Shown here piece by piece: positions 35,172-43,523 of a DNA stretch of 64,000 bases. The stretch lies in NCBI RefSeq assembly GCF_040253615.1, contig NZ_JBEJGY010000004.1, positions 4,340,001-4,404,000 of the forward strand. Direction: 5' to 3'. The stretch is from Streptomyces sp. Edi4 (GTDB lineage Bacteria; Actinomycetota; Actinomycetes; Streptomycetales; Streptomycetaceae). Numbering within the stretch: position 1 is the first letter of the stretch; each line of letters starts with the position of its first letter. The position numbers and the translations under genes are program-made. The notes below the pieces were generated by a model. The model saw only the letters and a list, made by a program, of their open reading frames with translations. It did not search any database and was not told the origin of the DNA.

Positions 35172-38100
35172 CTACGGCGCCGCCGCGTCGATCGCCTTCA
35201 CGATGCGCTTGTCGGAGACCGGGAACGCCGTGCCAAGGGCGTGCGCGAAGTAGCTCACCCGTAGCTCCTCGATCATCCAGCGGATGTCCAGGACCTGCTG
35301 CGGAACGGGCCGGCCCGCCGGCAACTGCTCCAGCAGCCAGGCGTACTCGTCCTGCATCTCGTGGACCTTCTCCATGCGCGTGGTGTCGCGCTGCACCGCC
35401 GTCGGCATCTGCTGGAGCCTGCGGTCCACCGCCACCAGGTAGCGCATCAGGTCGGGCAGCCGCTTGAGGCCGGTGAGCGTGACGAAGCCCGACGGCACCA
35501 GCGCCGCCAGCTGCGTGCGTACGTCCGCCACGTTGGCGACCAGGGTCAGGCTGTTCGTGGCCTTCAGACGGCGCTCACAGGCCTGCCAGGCGGCCAGGAT
35601 CTGCTCGACCTGGCCGACCGTGCGCACCGTCGTGTCCACCAGGTCCGCGCGGACCTTGTCGTGCAGCGCGCGGAACGATTCCTCGTCCCACGCCGGGCCC
35701 CCGTGGTCCGCGATCAGCTTGTCCGCCGCCGCCATGGCGCAGTCGTCGAACAGGGCCTGGATCGAGCCGTGCGGATTGCGGGACAGCGCCAGCTTCTGCT
35801 GGTTGGTGAGCTTGTCCGAGGCGAACTTGGCGGGGTTCACCGCGATGCCCAGCAGGATCAGCTTCCGGGTGCCGCGCCACATCGCCTGCCGCTGCTCGGC
35901 CTCGGTGTCGAAGAGGCGTACGGAGACGGAATCGCCCGCGTCCACCAGCGCGGGGAACGCCTTCACCGGCTGACCGGCCCGCCGCGTCTCGAAGACCTTC
36001 GTCAGGGTGCCGATCGTCCACGTGGTGAGGCCCGAGCGCTCGATGGACTCGCCCGTGGGGCCCGCGGTCGCCGCGGCGGCCTTGGAGAGGGCCTGGCGTG
36101 CCTTGGGGCGCAGCTGGAGCTTGAGCGCTTCCAGGTCCTTGTCCTCGGCCAGCTTGCGGCGTCGCTCGTCGACGATCCGGAACGTGATCTTGAGGTGGTC
36201 CGGTACGCGCATGAGGTCGAAGTCGTCGGCCGTGACCGGGACGCCCACCATCCGCTGGAGTTCCCGGGCCAGCGTCACCGGCAGGGGCTCTTGCAGCGGA
36301 ACCGCGCGGTCCAGGAACTTCGCCGCGTAATTCGGCGCCGGCACGTAATGGCGCCGGATCGGCTTCGGCAGGGAGCGGATCAGCTCCGTGACGACCTCCT
36401 CGCGCAGGCCCGGAATCTGCCAGTCGAAGCCCTCGTCCGTGACCTGGTTGAGGACCTGGAGCGGCACGTGCACGGTCACGCCGTCCGCGTCCGCGCCCGG
36501 CTCGAACTGGTAGGTCACGCGGAACTTCAGCGGGCCCTGGCGCCAGGAGTCCGGATAGTCGTCCTTGGTGACGGCCCCGGCCTTCTCGTTGATGAGCATT
36601 TCGCGCTCGAAGTCGAGGAGTTCGGGCTCCTCGCGCTTCTTGTGCTTCCACCACGAGTCGAAGTGCGCGCCCGACACGACGTGGTCGGGCACCCGGCGGT
36701 CGTAGAAGTCGAACAGCGTCTCGTCGTCCACCAGGATGTCGCGGCGCCGGGCGCGGTGCTCAAGCTCCTCGACCTCGGTGAGCAGCTTGCGGTTGTCCGC
36801 GAAGAACTTGTGGTGGGTGCGCCAGTCGCCCTCGACCAGCGCGTTGCGGATGAACAGGTCGCGCGAGGCCTCGGCGTCGATCCGGCCGTAGTTGACCTTC
36901 CGGTTGGCCACGATCGGCACGCCGTAGAGCGTGACCCGCTCGTACGCCATCACCGCGGCCTGGTCCTTCTCCCAGTGCGGCTCGCTGTAGGTGCGCTTGA
37001 GCAGATGCTGGGCGAGCGGTTCGATCCACTCCGGTTCGATCTTCGCGTTCACCCGGGCCCACAGGCGCGAGGTCTCCACCAGCTCCGCCGACATCACGAG
37101 TTTGGGCTGCTTCTTGAACAGCGCCGAACCCGGGAAGATCGCGAACTTGGCGCTGCGGGCGCCCAGGTACTCGTTCTTCTCGGTGTCCTTGAGCCCGATG
37201 TGCGAGAGCAGGCCCGCCAGCAGCGAGGTGTGCACAGACTGCTCGGGCGCGTCCTGCTCGTTGAGGTGGATGCCCATGGTCTTGGCGACCGTACGCAGCT
37301 GGGAGTAGATGTCCTGCCACTCGCGGATGCGCAGGAAGTTCAGGTACTCCTGCTTGCACATCCGGCGGAAGCTGGAGGATCCGCGCTCCTTCTGCTGCTC
37401 GCGCACGTAGCGCCACAGGTTGAGGTAGGCCAGGAAGTCGCTGGTCTCGTCCTTGAAGCGGGCGTGCTGCTGGTCGGCCTGGGCCTGCTTCTCGCTCGGC
37501 CGCTCGCGCGGGTCCTGGATGGAGAGCGCGGCCGCGATGACCATGACCTCGCGTACGCAGCCGTTCTTGTCGGCCTCCAGGACCATGCGGGCCAGGCGCG
37601 GGTCCACGGGGAGCTGGCTGAGCTTGCGGCCCTGTTCGGTGAGGCGCTTCTTCGGATCCTTCTCCGAAGGGTCCAACGCGCCCAGTTCCTGGAGGAGTTG
37701 GACGCCGTCGCGGATGTTGCGGTGGTCCGGCGGGTCGATGAAGGGGAACTTCTCGATGTCACCGAGGCCGGCCGCGGTCATCTGGAGGATGACGGACGCG
37801 AGGTTGGTCCGCAGGATCTCGGCGTCGGTGAACTCGGGCCGGGTGAGGAAGTCGTCCTCGGAGTACAACCGGATGCAGATGCCGTCGCTCGTACGGCCGC
37901 AGCGGCCCTTGCGCTGGTTGGCGCTGGCCTGGCTGACCGGCTCGATCGGCAGGCGCTGCACCTTGGTGCGGTGGCTGTAGCGCGAGATGCGGGCGGTGCC
38001 GGGGTCGATGACGTACTTGATGCCCGGGACGGTCAGGGACGTCTCGGCGACGTTGGTGGCCAGCACGATCCTGCGGCCGCTGTGCTGCTGGAAGACGCGG

Positions 38101-39092
38101 TGCTGCTCGGCGTGGGACAGGCGCGCGTACAGGGGGAGGACTTCGGTCGAGCGCAGGTTCTTCTTGATCAGCGCGTCCGCCGTGTCGCGGATCTCCCGCT
38201 CGCCGGAGAGGAAGACCAGGACGTCGCCGGGGCCCTCGGCCTGGAGTTCGTCCACGGCGTCGCAGATCGCGGTGATCTGGTCGCGGTCGGAATCTTCGCT
38301 GTCCTCTTCCAGGAGCGGACGATACCGCACCTCGACCGGATACGTACGCCCGCTGACCTCGACGATCGGGGCGTTGCCGAAGTGGCGCGAGAACCGCTCG
38401 GGGTCGATGGTCGCCGAGGTGATGACGACCTTCAGATCGGGGCGCTTCGGCAGCAGCTGGGCGAGATAGCCGAGCAGGAAGTCGATGTTGAGGGACCGCT
38501 CGTGGGCCTCGTCGATGATGATCGTGTCGTAGGCGCGCAGCTCGCGGTCGGTCTGGATCTCGGCGAGCAGGATGCCGTCGGTCATCAGCTTGACGAAGGT
38601 CGCGTTCTGGTCGACCTGGTCGGTGAAGCGGACCTTCCAGCCGACCGCCTCCCCGAGCGGGGTCTTCAGCTCCTCCGCGATGCGGTCCGCGACCGTGCGC
38701 GCCGCGATCCTGCGGGGCTGGGTGTGGCCGATCATGCCGCGCACACCCCGGCCGAGCTCCATGCAGATCTTGGGGATCTGGGTCGTCTTGCCCGACCCGG
38801 TCTCACCCGCGACGATCACGACCTGGTGGTCGCGTATCGCCTCAAGGATCTCGTCCTTCTTCTGGCTGACCGGCAGCTGCTCGGGATAGGTGACCTCCGG
38901 CGCGCGGGCGGCGCGCCGGGCGACACGCTCGGCGGACTTCTGGGCTTCGGCGGCGATCTCGTCGAGCACGGCCTGCCGGGCCTCGGGCTTACGGATGCGG
39001 CGGGCGCCTTCGAGACGGCGGCCCAGGCGGTGGGCGTCGCGCAGCGAGGCCCCGTCGAGCAGCGTCTGGAGATCGGCGAAGGAAGTAGACAT
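35172..39092 (-). CDS. hrpA: ATP-dependent RNA helicase HrpA (DEAH box)
   Basis: HrpA is a DExH RNA helicase involved in mRNA processing and, in E. coli, in resolving stalled ribosomes. The 1306-residue protein has the full family length. Walker A GETGSGKT is at 96-103, DEAH at 194-197 and motif VI at QRKGRCGRTSDG. The helicase-associated and OB-fold regions come next, then a long C-terminal DUF3418 region (from about residue 700). It stands alone and is convergent with the tRNA-Asp side. It is divergent from a small secreted protein gene. Confidence 0.96.
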   Translation of the reverse strand: MSTSFADLQTLLDGASLRDAHRLGRRLEGARRIRKPEARQAVLDEIAAEAQKSAERVARRAARAPEVTYPEQLPVSQKKDEILEAIRDHQVVIVAGETGSGKTTQIPKICMELGRGVRGMIGHTQPRRIAARTVADRIAEELKTPLGEAVGWKVRFTDQVDQNATFVKLMTDGILLAEIQTDRELRAYDTIIIDEAHERSLNIDFLLGYLAQLLPKRPDLKVVITSATIDPERFSRHFGNAPIVEVSGRTYPVEVRYRPLLEEDSEDSDRDQITAICDAVDELQAEGPGDVLVFLSGEREIRDTADALIKKNLRSTEVLPLYARLSHAEQHRVFQQHSGRRIVLATNVAETSLTVPGIKYVIDPGTARISRYSHRTKVQRLPIEPVSQASANQRKGRCGRTSDGICIRLYSEDDFLTRPEFTDAEILRTNLASVILQMTAAGLGDIEKFPFIDPPDHRNIRDGVQLLQELGALDPSEKDPKKRLTEQGRKLSQLPVDPRLARMVLEADKNGCVREVMVIAAALSIQDPRERPSEKQAQADQQHARFKDETSDFLAYLNLWRYVREQQKERGSSSFRRMCKQEYLNFLRIREWQDIYSQLRTVAKTMGIHLNEQDAPEQSVHTSLLAGLLSHIGLKDTEKNEYLGARSAKFAIFPGSALFKKQPKLVMSAELVETSRLWARVNAKIEPEWIEPLAQHLLKRTYSEPHWEKDQAAVMAYERVTLYGVPIVANRKVNYGRIDAEASRDLFIRNALVEGDWRTHHKFFADNRKLLTEVEELEHRARRRDILVDDETLFDFYDRRVPDHVVSGAHFDSWWKHKKREEPELLDFEREMLINEKAGAVTKDDYPDSWRQGPLKFRVTYQFEPGADADGVTVHVPLQVLNQVTDEGFDWQIPGLREEVVTELIRSLPKPIRRHYVPAPNYAAKFLDRAVPLQEPLPVTLARELQRMVGVPVTADDFDLMRVPDHLKITFRIVDERRRKLAEDKDLEALKLQLRPKARQALSKAAAATAGPTGESIERSGLTTWTIGTLTKVFETRRAGQPVKAFPALVDAGDSVSVRLFDTEAEQRQAMWRGTRKLILLGIAVNPAKFASDKLTNQQKLALSRNPHGSIQALFDDCAMAAADKLIADHGGPAWDEESFRALHDKVRADLVDTTVRTVGQVEQILAAWQACERRLKATNSLTLVANVADVRTQLAALVPSGFVTLTGLKRLPDLMRYLVAVDRRLQQMPTAVQRDTTRMEKVHEMQDEYAWLLEQLPAGRPVPQQVLDIRWMIEELRVSYFAHALGTAFPVSDKRIVKAIDAAAP

Positions 39093-39176
39093 ACCTGATC
39101 CAGGATCTCACCCGCGAAGGACGAGTGGCGAACGCATTTCGCAGCCCTCGGGCGCCCACCCCGTACCATTTCGGGC

Positions 39177-39578
39177 ATGGTCCGCTCCCGAGCCCGTCGC
39201 CGCCGCCTCACCGCGGTGCTGCTTACGGTGCTCGGCGTGCTCGCGGTGGCGCTGTGCGGACCGGTCCCCACCGCTTCGGCCGCGCCCGCCGCGCCGGTGG
39301 CGCAAGTGTCGGCGCCGGTGACGGGGGACCGCGCGGACGCGCCCGTCTTCAGGGACCGCTCGGGTACGCCCGGCTGCCGCCAGGGCGGCCGCCACCAGGA
39401 CTCAGACCCGGCCGCGCCGGTCCGCGTCCGCCCCGCGCACGACCACGCCCCGGTCCTGGAGGACCGCGTACCGCCCGCCGTCCTCGGCGCCCTGTACGCG
39501 GCCCACCGCAACCCGCCGGTGCGCGGCCCCACGCTCAGCGCGCCCACACCCGTCGAACTCTCGGTGCTCCGGGTCTAG
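39177..39578 (+). CDS. Small secreted or membrane-anchored protein of unknown function
   Basis: The 133-residue product has a clear export signal: RSRARRRR, a hydrophobic core LTAVLLTVLGVLAVALCG and a likely cleavage after TASA. The rest is Pro/Arg/Asp-rich, with one cysteine (GTPGCRQ) and a tail LSAPTPVELSVLRV. No domain is recognised. It lies 87 bases upstream of a DsbA-like/CcdA-like pair on the same strand, so a link to envelope thiol chemistry is possible but unproven. Confidence 0.7.
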   Translation: MVRSRARRRRLTAVLLTVLGVLAVALCGPVPTASAAPAAPVAQVSAPVTGDRADAPVFRDRSGTPGCRQGGRHQDSDPAAPVRVRPAHDHAPVLEDRVPPAVLGALYAAHRNPPVRGPTLSAPTPVELSVLRV

Positions 39579-39664
39579 ACGGCCGGTCCTCCTCCCGCGA
39601 CCGTCCGTCCCCTTCTTGTACGCGTCCCTTACCGGCCGTGCGCGTACGCCTCCGGAGTTTTCGC

Positions 39665-40411
39665 ATGCCCAAGAACACCAGGCCCGCCGCCAAGTCCCGC
39701 AAGCCGTTCATGATCGGGGCGGCCGTCGTGGCCGCCGCCGCCGTCCTCGGCATCGCCTCCTACCAGGCGAGTTCCCCGGACCCGAGGCCCACCGTCGCCG
39801 GCTCCGCCGCCCCCTCGTCCCCGGACGGGGCCGCGAGCGGCTACCCCGAGCTGATGAAGCTGGCCCGGCGCGACGCGGGGGACCCGCTCGCCCAGGGCCG
39901 CGCGGACGCGCCGGTCGTGATGATCGAGTACGCCGACTTCAAGTGCTCCTACTGCGGCAAGTTCGCCCGCGACACCGAGCCCGCCCTCGTGAAGAAGTAC
40001 GTCGACGACGGCACCCTGCGCATCGAGTGGCGCAACTTCCCGATCTTCGGCGCGGAGTCGGAGGCGGCCGCGCGCGGGGCGTGGGCGGCGGGGCGGCAGG
40101 GCAGGTTCTGGCAGTTCCACGCGGCGGCGTACGCGCAGGGCGCCAAGGAGAAGGGGTTCGGCGCGGACCGGCTCAAGGAGCTCGCCGGCGAGGCGGGCGT
40201 GCCGGACGCGGCGCGGTTCGCTGCGGACCTCGACAGCGACGCCGCGAAGGCGGCGGTGAAGAAGGACCAGGACGAGGCGTACGGTCTCGGCGCGAGCTCC
40301 ACGCCGTCCTTCCTCATCAACGGCACCCCGCTGGCGGGCGCCCAGCCGATGGACGAGTTCGCGCGGGCCATCGACGCGGCGGCGCGGGCGGCCCGGGCGG
40401 CGAAGAAGTGA
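39665..40411 (+). CDS. DsbA-like thiol-disulfide oxidoreductase, membrane-anchored
   Basis: The 248-residue protein has an N-terminal membrane anchor (FMIGAAVVAAAAVLGIA) and then a DsbA-type thioredoxin domain. The redox motif is C94-S-Y-C97 in YADFKCSYCGKF, and the cis-proline loop is in SSTPSFLINGTPL. It probably forms or reshuffles disulfides in exported proteins. Its stop overlaps the GTG of the CcdA-like gene (GTGA), so the pair is translationally coupled and probably acts as an electron-transfer unit. Confidence 0.92.
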   Translation: MPKNTRPAAKSRKPFMIGAAVVAAAAVLGIASYQASSPDPRPTVAGSAAPSSPDGAASGYPELMKLARRDAGDPLAQGRADAPVVMIEYADFKCSYCGKFARDTEPALVKKYVDDGTLRIEWRNFPIFGAESEAAARGAWAAGRQGRFWQFHAAAYAQGAKEKGFGADRLKELAGEAGVPDAARFAADLDSDAAKAAVKKDQDEAYGLGASSTPSFLINGTPLAGAQPMDEFARAIDAAARAARAAKK

Positions 40412-41241
40412 CCTCCCACATCGGTTACCTCGCGGCGTTCCTCGGCGGCCTGCTCGCACTCCTCAGCCCGTGCAGCGCGCTGCTGCTGCCGGCGTTCTTC
40501 GCGTACTCGATCTCCAGCCGCACCCGGCTGCTCGCACGCACCGGCATCTTCTACGCGGGCCTCGCCACGACCCTGGTGCCGTTGGGCGCGGCGGGCTCGT
40601 ACGCGGGCCGCCTCTTCTACGGCCACCGCGACCAGCTGGTGCTCTTCGGCGGCTGGCTGATCATCGCGCTCGGCGTCGCGCAGATCGCGGGCATGGGCTT
40701 CGCGAGCCGGCGCATGACGGAGCTGTCGGGCCGGATCCGCCCGACGACCGCCCTCTCGGTGTACGCCCTGGGTGCGGTCTACGGCCTCGCCGGGTTCTGC
40801 GCGGGGCCGATCCTGGGCAGCGTCCTGACGGTGGCGGCGGTGAGCGGAAGCCCGGTCTACGGCGGCCTGCTGCTCGCGGTGTACGCCCTGGGCATGGCGG
40901 TGCCGCTCTTCCTCCTGGCCCTGCTGTGGGAACGCTTCGAGCTGGGCGGGCGCCGGTGGCTGCGCGGCCGGGTGCTGAAGCTGGGCCGCTTCGAACTCCA
41001 CACCACGTCGCTGCTGTCGGGCCTGTTCTTCATCGGGCTCGGCGTGCTGTTCCTCGCGTACGACGGGGCGACGGCGCTGCCGGGGCTGCTCGACGTGGAC
41101 GACTCGTACGCGGTGGAGGAGTGGACGAAGAGCATCGCCGACGCGGTCCCGAACTGGGCCCTGCTGGCGGCTCTGGTCGCGGCGACGGCGGTGACGCTGG
41201 GCGTACGAGGCTGGCGCGGGCGAACGCCCCGGGCCAGATAG
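40408..41241 (+). CDS. CcdA/DsbD-like membrane electron transporter
   Basis: The 277-residue membrane protein has the CcdA fold, with about six to seven TM segments. The two membrane cysteines are in LLALLSPCSALLLPAFFAYS (C22) and GLAGFCAGPILGSV, which pass electrons from cytoplasmic thioredoxin across the membrane. The GTG start overlaps the DsbA-like gene by four bases. It may keep the upstream DsbA-like protein reduced, or serve cytochrome c maturation, though no other ccs genes are in the window. Confidence 0.9.
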   Translation: MTSHIGYLAAFLGGLLALLSPCSALLLPAFFAYSISSRTRLLARTGIFYAGLATTLVPLGAAGSYAGRLFYGHRDQLVLFGGWLIIALGVAQIAGMGFASRRMTELSGRIRPTTALSVYALGAVYGLAGFCAGPILGSVLTVAAVSGSPVYGGLLLAVYALGMAVPLFLLALLWERFELGGRRWLRGRVLKLGRFELHTTSLLSGLFFIGLGVLFLAYDGATALPGLLDVDDSYAVEEWTKSIADAVPNWALLAALVAATAVTLGVRGWRGRTPRAR

Positions 41242-41249
41242 CCCCTGCG

Positions 41250-41530
41250 GGCCGGCCCGAGCTCTGCCGGGGGCGGGGGTGTGCGTGCCGGCCGGCCCGA
41301 GCTCGCCAGGGGGGCAGGGAGATGCGTGCGGGCCGGCACCGGCCCTGCCAGGGGCGCGGGGAACTGCGCGCCCAGCCGCCCACAGCCCGCACGTGAAAGC
41401 CGAACCCCTGGGGCTCCGCTCCCGTTCGCGCAACGGGCTGAGGTTGCCCATGCCGGCCCGCACCGAGTAGCTGAGGGGCGCGGGGAACCGCGCGAGAGGC
41501 GTCCACGGTCCGCACCCGGACGCGAAGGTT
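41250..41530. repeat. Dispersed intergenic repeat, degenerate cluster
   Basis: The gap between the CcdA-like gene and the tRNA operon holds repeated GCCGGCCCGAGCTC stretches. It also has two copies of GGGGCGCGGGGAAC(T/C)GCGCG (near 41354 and 41475) and one CCCTGGGGCTCCG-CGTTCGCG-ACGGGCTGAGG module. These are the same modules as at 12.5, 27 and 61 kb. No gene is seen here. Confidence 0.7.
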
Positions 41531-41563
41531 CGCCGGGGGCGGCCGTGGACAGCCGGATACGAC

Positions 41564-41593
41564 GAAAGCCCCGGCGACGAGGCCGGGGCTTTC
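41564..41593 (-). terminator. Terminator of the Glu-Asp-Phe tRNA operon
   Basis: A 12-bp stem GAAAGCCCCGGC/GCCGGGGCTTTC lies five bases past the CCA end of tRNA-Phe on the minus strand. Confidence 0.8.
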
Positions 41594-41598
41594 TGGAT

Positions 41599-41674
41599 GG
41601 TGGCTGGGGCCGGGGTCGAACCGGCGACCTATCGCTTTTCAGGCGATCGCTCGTACCAACTGAGCTACCCAGCC
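41599..41674 (-). tRNA. tRNA-Phe (anticodon GAA)
   Basis: The reverse complement begins GGCTGGGTAGCTCAGTTGG, has the anticodon loop CCTGAAAAG (GAA), T-arm CCGGTTCGACCCCGG and a matching acceptor. The terminal CCA is encoded. It is the last gene of a three-tRNA operon. Confidence 0.96.
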
Positions 41675-41700
41675 ACGTAGTTCACCGGGGTGAACTACAG

Positions 41701-41775
41701 CGGTCCTGACGGGATTTGAACCCGCGGCCTCCACCTTGACAGGGTGGCGAGCACTCCAAACTGCTCCACAGGACC
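41701..41775 (-). tRNA. tRNA-Asp (anticodon GTC), copy 2
   Basis: It has the same sequence as the copy at 35008-35082: GGTCCTGTGGAGCAGTTTGG, anticodon GTC and acceptor CAGGACC. It is the middle gene of the Glu-Asp-Phe operon. Unlike copy 1, its 3' flank has no tandem array. Confidence 0.96.
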
Positions 41776-41813
41776 AAGCTTGCGCGAGACCAAGTCTCGC
41801 ACAGGATTGTGCG

Positions 41814-41886
41814 TGCCCCCAACGGGATTCGAACCCGTGCTACCGCCTTGAAAGGGCGGCGTCCTGGGCCACTAGACGATGAGGGC
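41814..41886 (-). tRNA. tRNA-Glu (anticodon TTC)
   Basis: The reverse complement begins GCCCTCATCGTCTAGTGGCC, has the anticodon loop CTTTCAA (TTC) and the T-arm CGGGTTCGAATCCCG. The acceptor pairs with one G-U. It is first in the operon. Confidence 0.95.
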
Positions 41887-41989
41887 TAATTGGCCCGCCT
41901 GGGCGCTTCGCAGCGCGTCGGGGACGTGAGAAGCATATGGGATGCGGGGAGGTATCGCCAAAACGGTTTCCCGCGACCCCTGGGGAGGG

Positions 41990-42215
41990 CGTTCCGGGCC
42001 GCCCCGCCGGGGGTCCACCGGGGGCCCGGCCCGGGGCGTACTCCGAGCCGGGCTGCCGGGGCTGCCCTACTCCGGGCCGGGCTGCCGGGGCCGCCCTACT
42101 CCGGCCCGCGTACTTGGCCGCCGCGCTCGGACCGTCGTACTTGGCCGCCGCACTCGGACCGTCGTACTTGGGGCCGGCGTACTCGGGCCGGCGCACCCGA
42201 CCGCGCCGTACTCGG
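41990..42215. repeat. Short GC-rich minisatellite upstream of the tRNA operon
   Basis: This gene-free stretch contains about three copies of TACTCCGGGCCGGGCTGCCG and about three of GTACTTGGCCGCCGC-CTCGGACC. Open frames on both strands give only repetitive peptides (for instance YDGPSAAAK repeated). The promoter of the tRNA operon must lie nearby. Confidence 0.7.
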
Positions 42216-42234
42216 GCCGGACGCAAGGGGGCCG

Positions 42235-42594
42235 TCAGCCCCAGCCCAGTTCGTGGAGGCGTTCGTCGCCGATGCCGAAGTGGTGGGCGATCTCGTGCAC
42301 CACGGTCACCGACACCTCGTGGACCACGTCCTCGGCCGTCTCGCAGTGCCGCAGGGTCGGGCCCATGTAGATCGTGACCCGGTCCGGCAGCACGGCCGCG
42401 TACCACTCGCCCCGGTCGGTGAGCGGGGTCCCCTCGTAGAGACCGAGCAGTTCGGGGCCGGACGGATCGGGCTCGTCCTCCACGAACACGGCCACGTTGT
42501 CCATGAGCCGGGTCAGCTCCGGCGGGATCTTGTCCAGGGCGTCACTGACCAGCTCTTCGAAGGCGTCACGCGTCATCTCCAGCACACGGTCCAT
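42235..42594 (-). CDS. Zincin-like metallopeptidase (DUF1025 family)
   Basis: The 119-residue protein has H100-E-I-A-H104 in VSVTVVHEIAHHFGIGDERL, the zinc-binding HExxH of the small zincin family found throughout actinobacteria. The N-terminal half (FEELVSDALDKIPPELTRLMDNVAVFVED) is typical of this family. ATG 42594 is the family start. It is probably a cytoplasmic protease or metal protein; targets are unknown. It is divergent from a lipoprotein gene. Confidence 0.9.
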   Translation of the reverse strand: MDRVLEMTRDAFEELVSDALDKIPPELTRLMDNVAVFVEDEPDPSGPELLGLYEGTPLTDRGEWYAAVLPDRVTIYMGPTLRHCETAEDVVHEVSVTVVHEIAHHFGIGDERLHELGWG

Positions 42595-42779
42595 TGTCCG
42601 GGACACCCGCCCGTTCCGGTGGTCGCGGGAACGGGGTGATGTCCGGGCGCCCCCACTCGGCGGCCGCGCTCGGACGGATGTCGGGCGCAAGCCGGGCCTG
42701 GCCCGGGCGTGTCCCCCGTGGGGGCGCGGGAGTTGGAACGTACGACCCCACCGCTTCCCGTGTCCCGGAGGTTCCCCCC

Positions 42780-43325
42780 GTGCGCCAGTTGACCACCCCT
42801 GCCCGCCTGGCCGAGCTGGCCATGACCGTCCTGGTCCTCGTGGCGTCGGCTGGCTGCATGAGCGTGAGCGACGAAGAGGGCAGGCCCAAGCCCTCGGTCT
42901 CGGCCGGGCAGCACGGCGAGGCGGCGGCGCGGCCCGAGGAGGGCAAGGGCGGCGCGGGCGAGGTCAAGGGGCGCCCCGGCAAGCACGACCCGAAGGCGGC
43001 CGGCGGGCCCTCGGGGGCGGCAAGACCGGGCGGGGCCCCGGCGCCGGGGCCGGCCGTGCCGTCGGCGGGCGCCAACCCGAAGCCCGGCGGCGCGGGCCCG
43101 GCCAAGCCATCCCCGGGCGCGCCGACGCCGTCGCCCCCGGCCCCCACCCGTTCGCTCCCCGCGCCGCCGCCGGTCTCGCCGCCCCCGCCCCCCGTCTCGC
43201 CGCCTCCGCCGCCGGCCTCCCCGTCCACGACGCCGGGGGCCGACACGCACAACAGCGCGCTGCGCCGGAACCAGGCTCCGATCGAGCAGGAGCCGACCGC
43301 ATCACCGCAGGTCGGACCGGTTTAG
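42780..43325 (+). CDS. Proline-rich lipoprotein
   Basis: From the GTG at 42780, with a good CGGAGG upstream, the product is 181 residues. The signal peptide RQLTTPARLAELAMTVLVLV ends in the lipobox ASAGC, so it should be lipid-anchored at the cell surface. The mature part is almost entirely Pro/Ala/Gly/Ser/Lys-rich and disordered, with PPPPPVSPPPPPASP near the end. No catalytic domain is present. A longer frame to 42594 lacks conserved sequence. It may be a wall-spanning spacer or an ordinary low-complexity lipoprotein. Confidence 0.75.
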   Translation: MRQLTTPARLAELAMTVLVLVASAGCMSVSDEEGRPKPSVSAGQHGEAAARPEEGKGGAGEVKGRPGKHDPKAAGGPSGAARPGGAPAPGPAVPSAGANPKPGGAGPAKPSPGAPTPSPPAPTRSLPAPPPVSPPPPPVSPPPPPASPSTTPGADTHNSALRRNQAPIEQEPTASPQVGPV

Positions 43326-43523
43326 GGGGACTCGGTTTGCCTTAGGGGGGTGAGGGTGCGTATGGTAGTAGATCGTTTGATCCCATTGCCCGGCGCCGAC
43401 ACAGAAGAGCGCCGTGTGGCGCGTACTCTCCCTAGCCGTGGCTGACCGCATTGAGGCGGTCGAATTGCGAATTCACGGAGTTGACGGGCGCGTGCCGAGA
43501 CTCCGGAAGGTTTCGCATTTCGC

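Noticed and set aside
35361..39098. 1245-codon open frame antisense to hrpA
   Set aside because: Long antisense frames are expected in GC-rich coding sequence; its translation has no recognisable motif, while hrpA has all helicase motifs.
41840..42406. 188-codon minus frame with YDGPSAAAK repeats
   Set aside because: It overlaps the real zincin gene in another frame and a minisatellite; its peptide only reflects the DNA repeat.
42594..42779. Longer N-terminus for the proline-rich lipoprotein
   Set aside because: It would bury the signal peptide and lipobox; the GTG at 42780 has a good ribosome-binding site and gives a normal lipoprotein signal.
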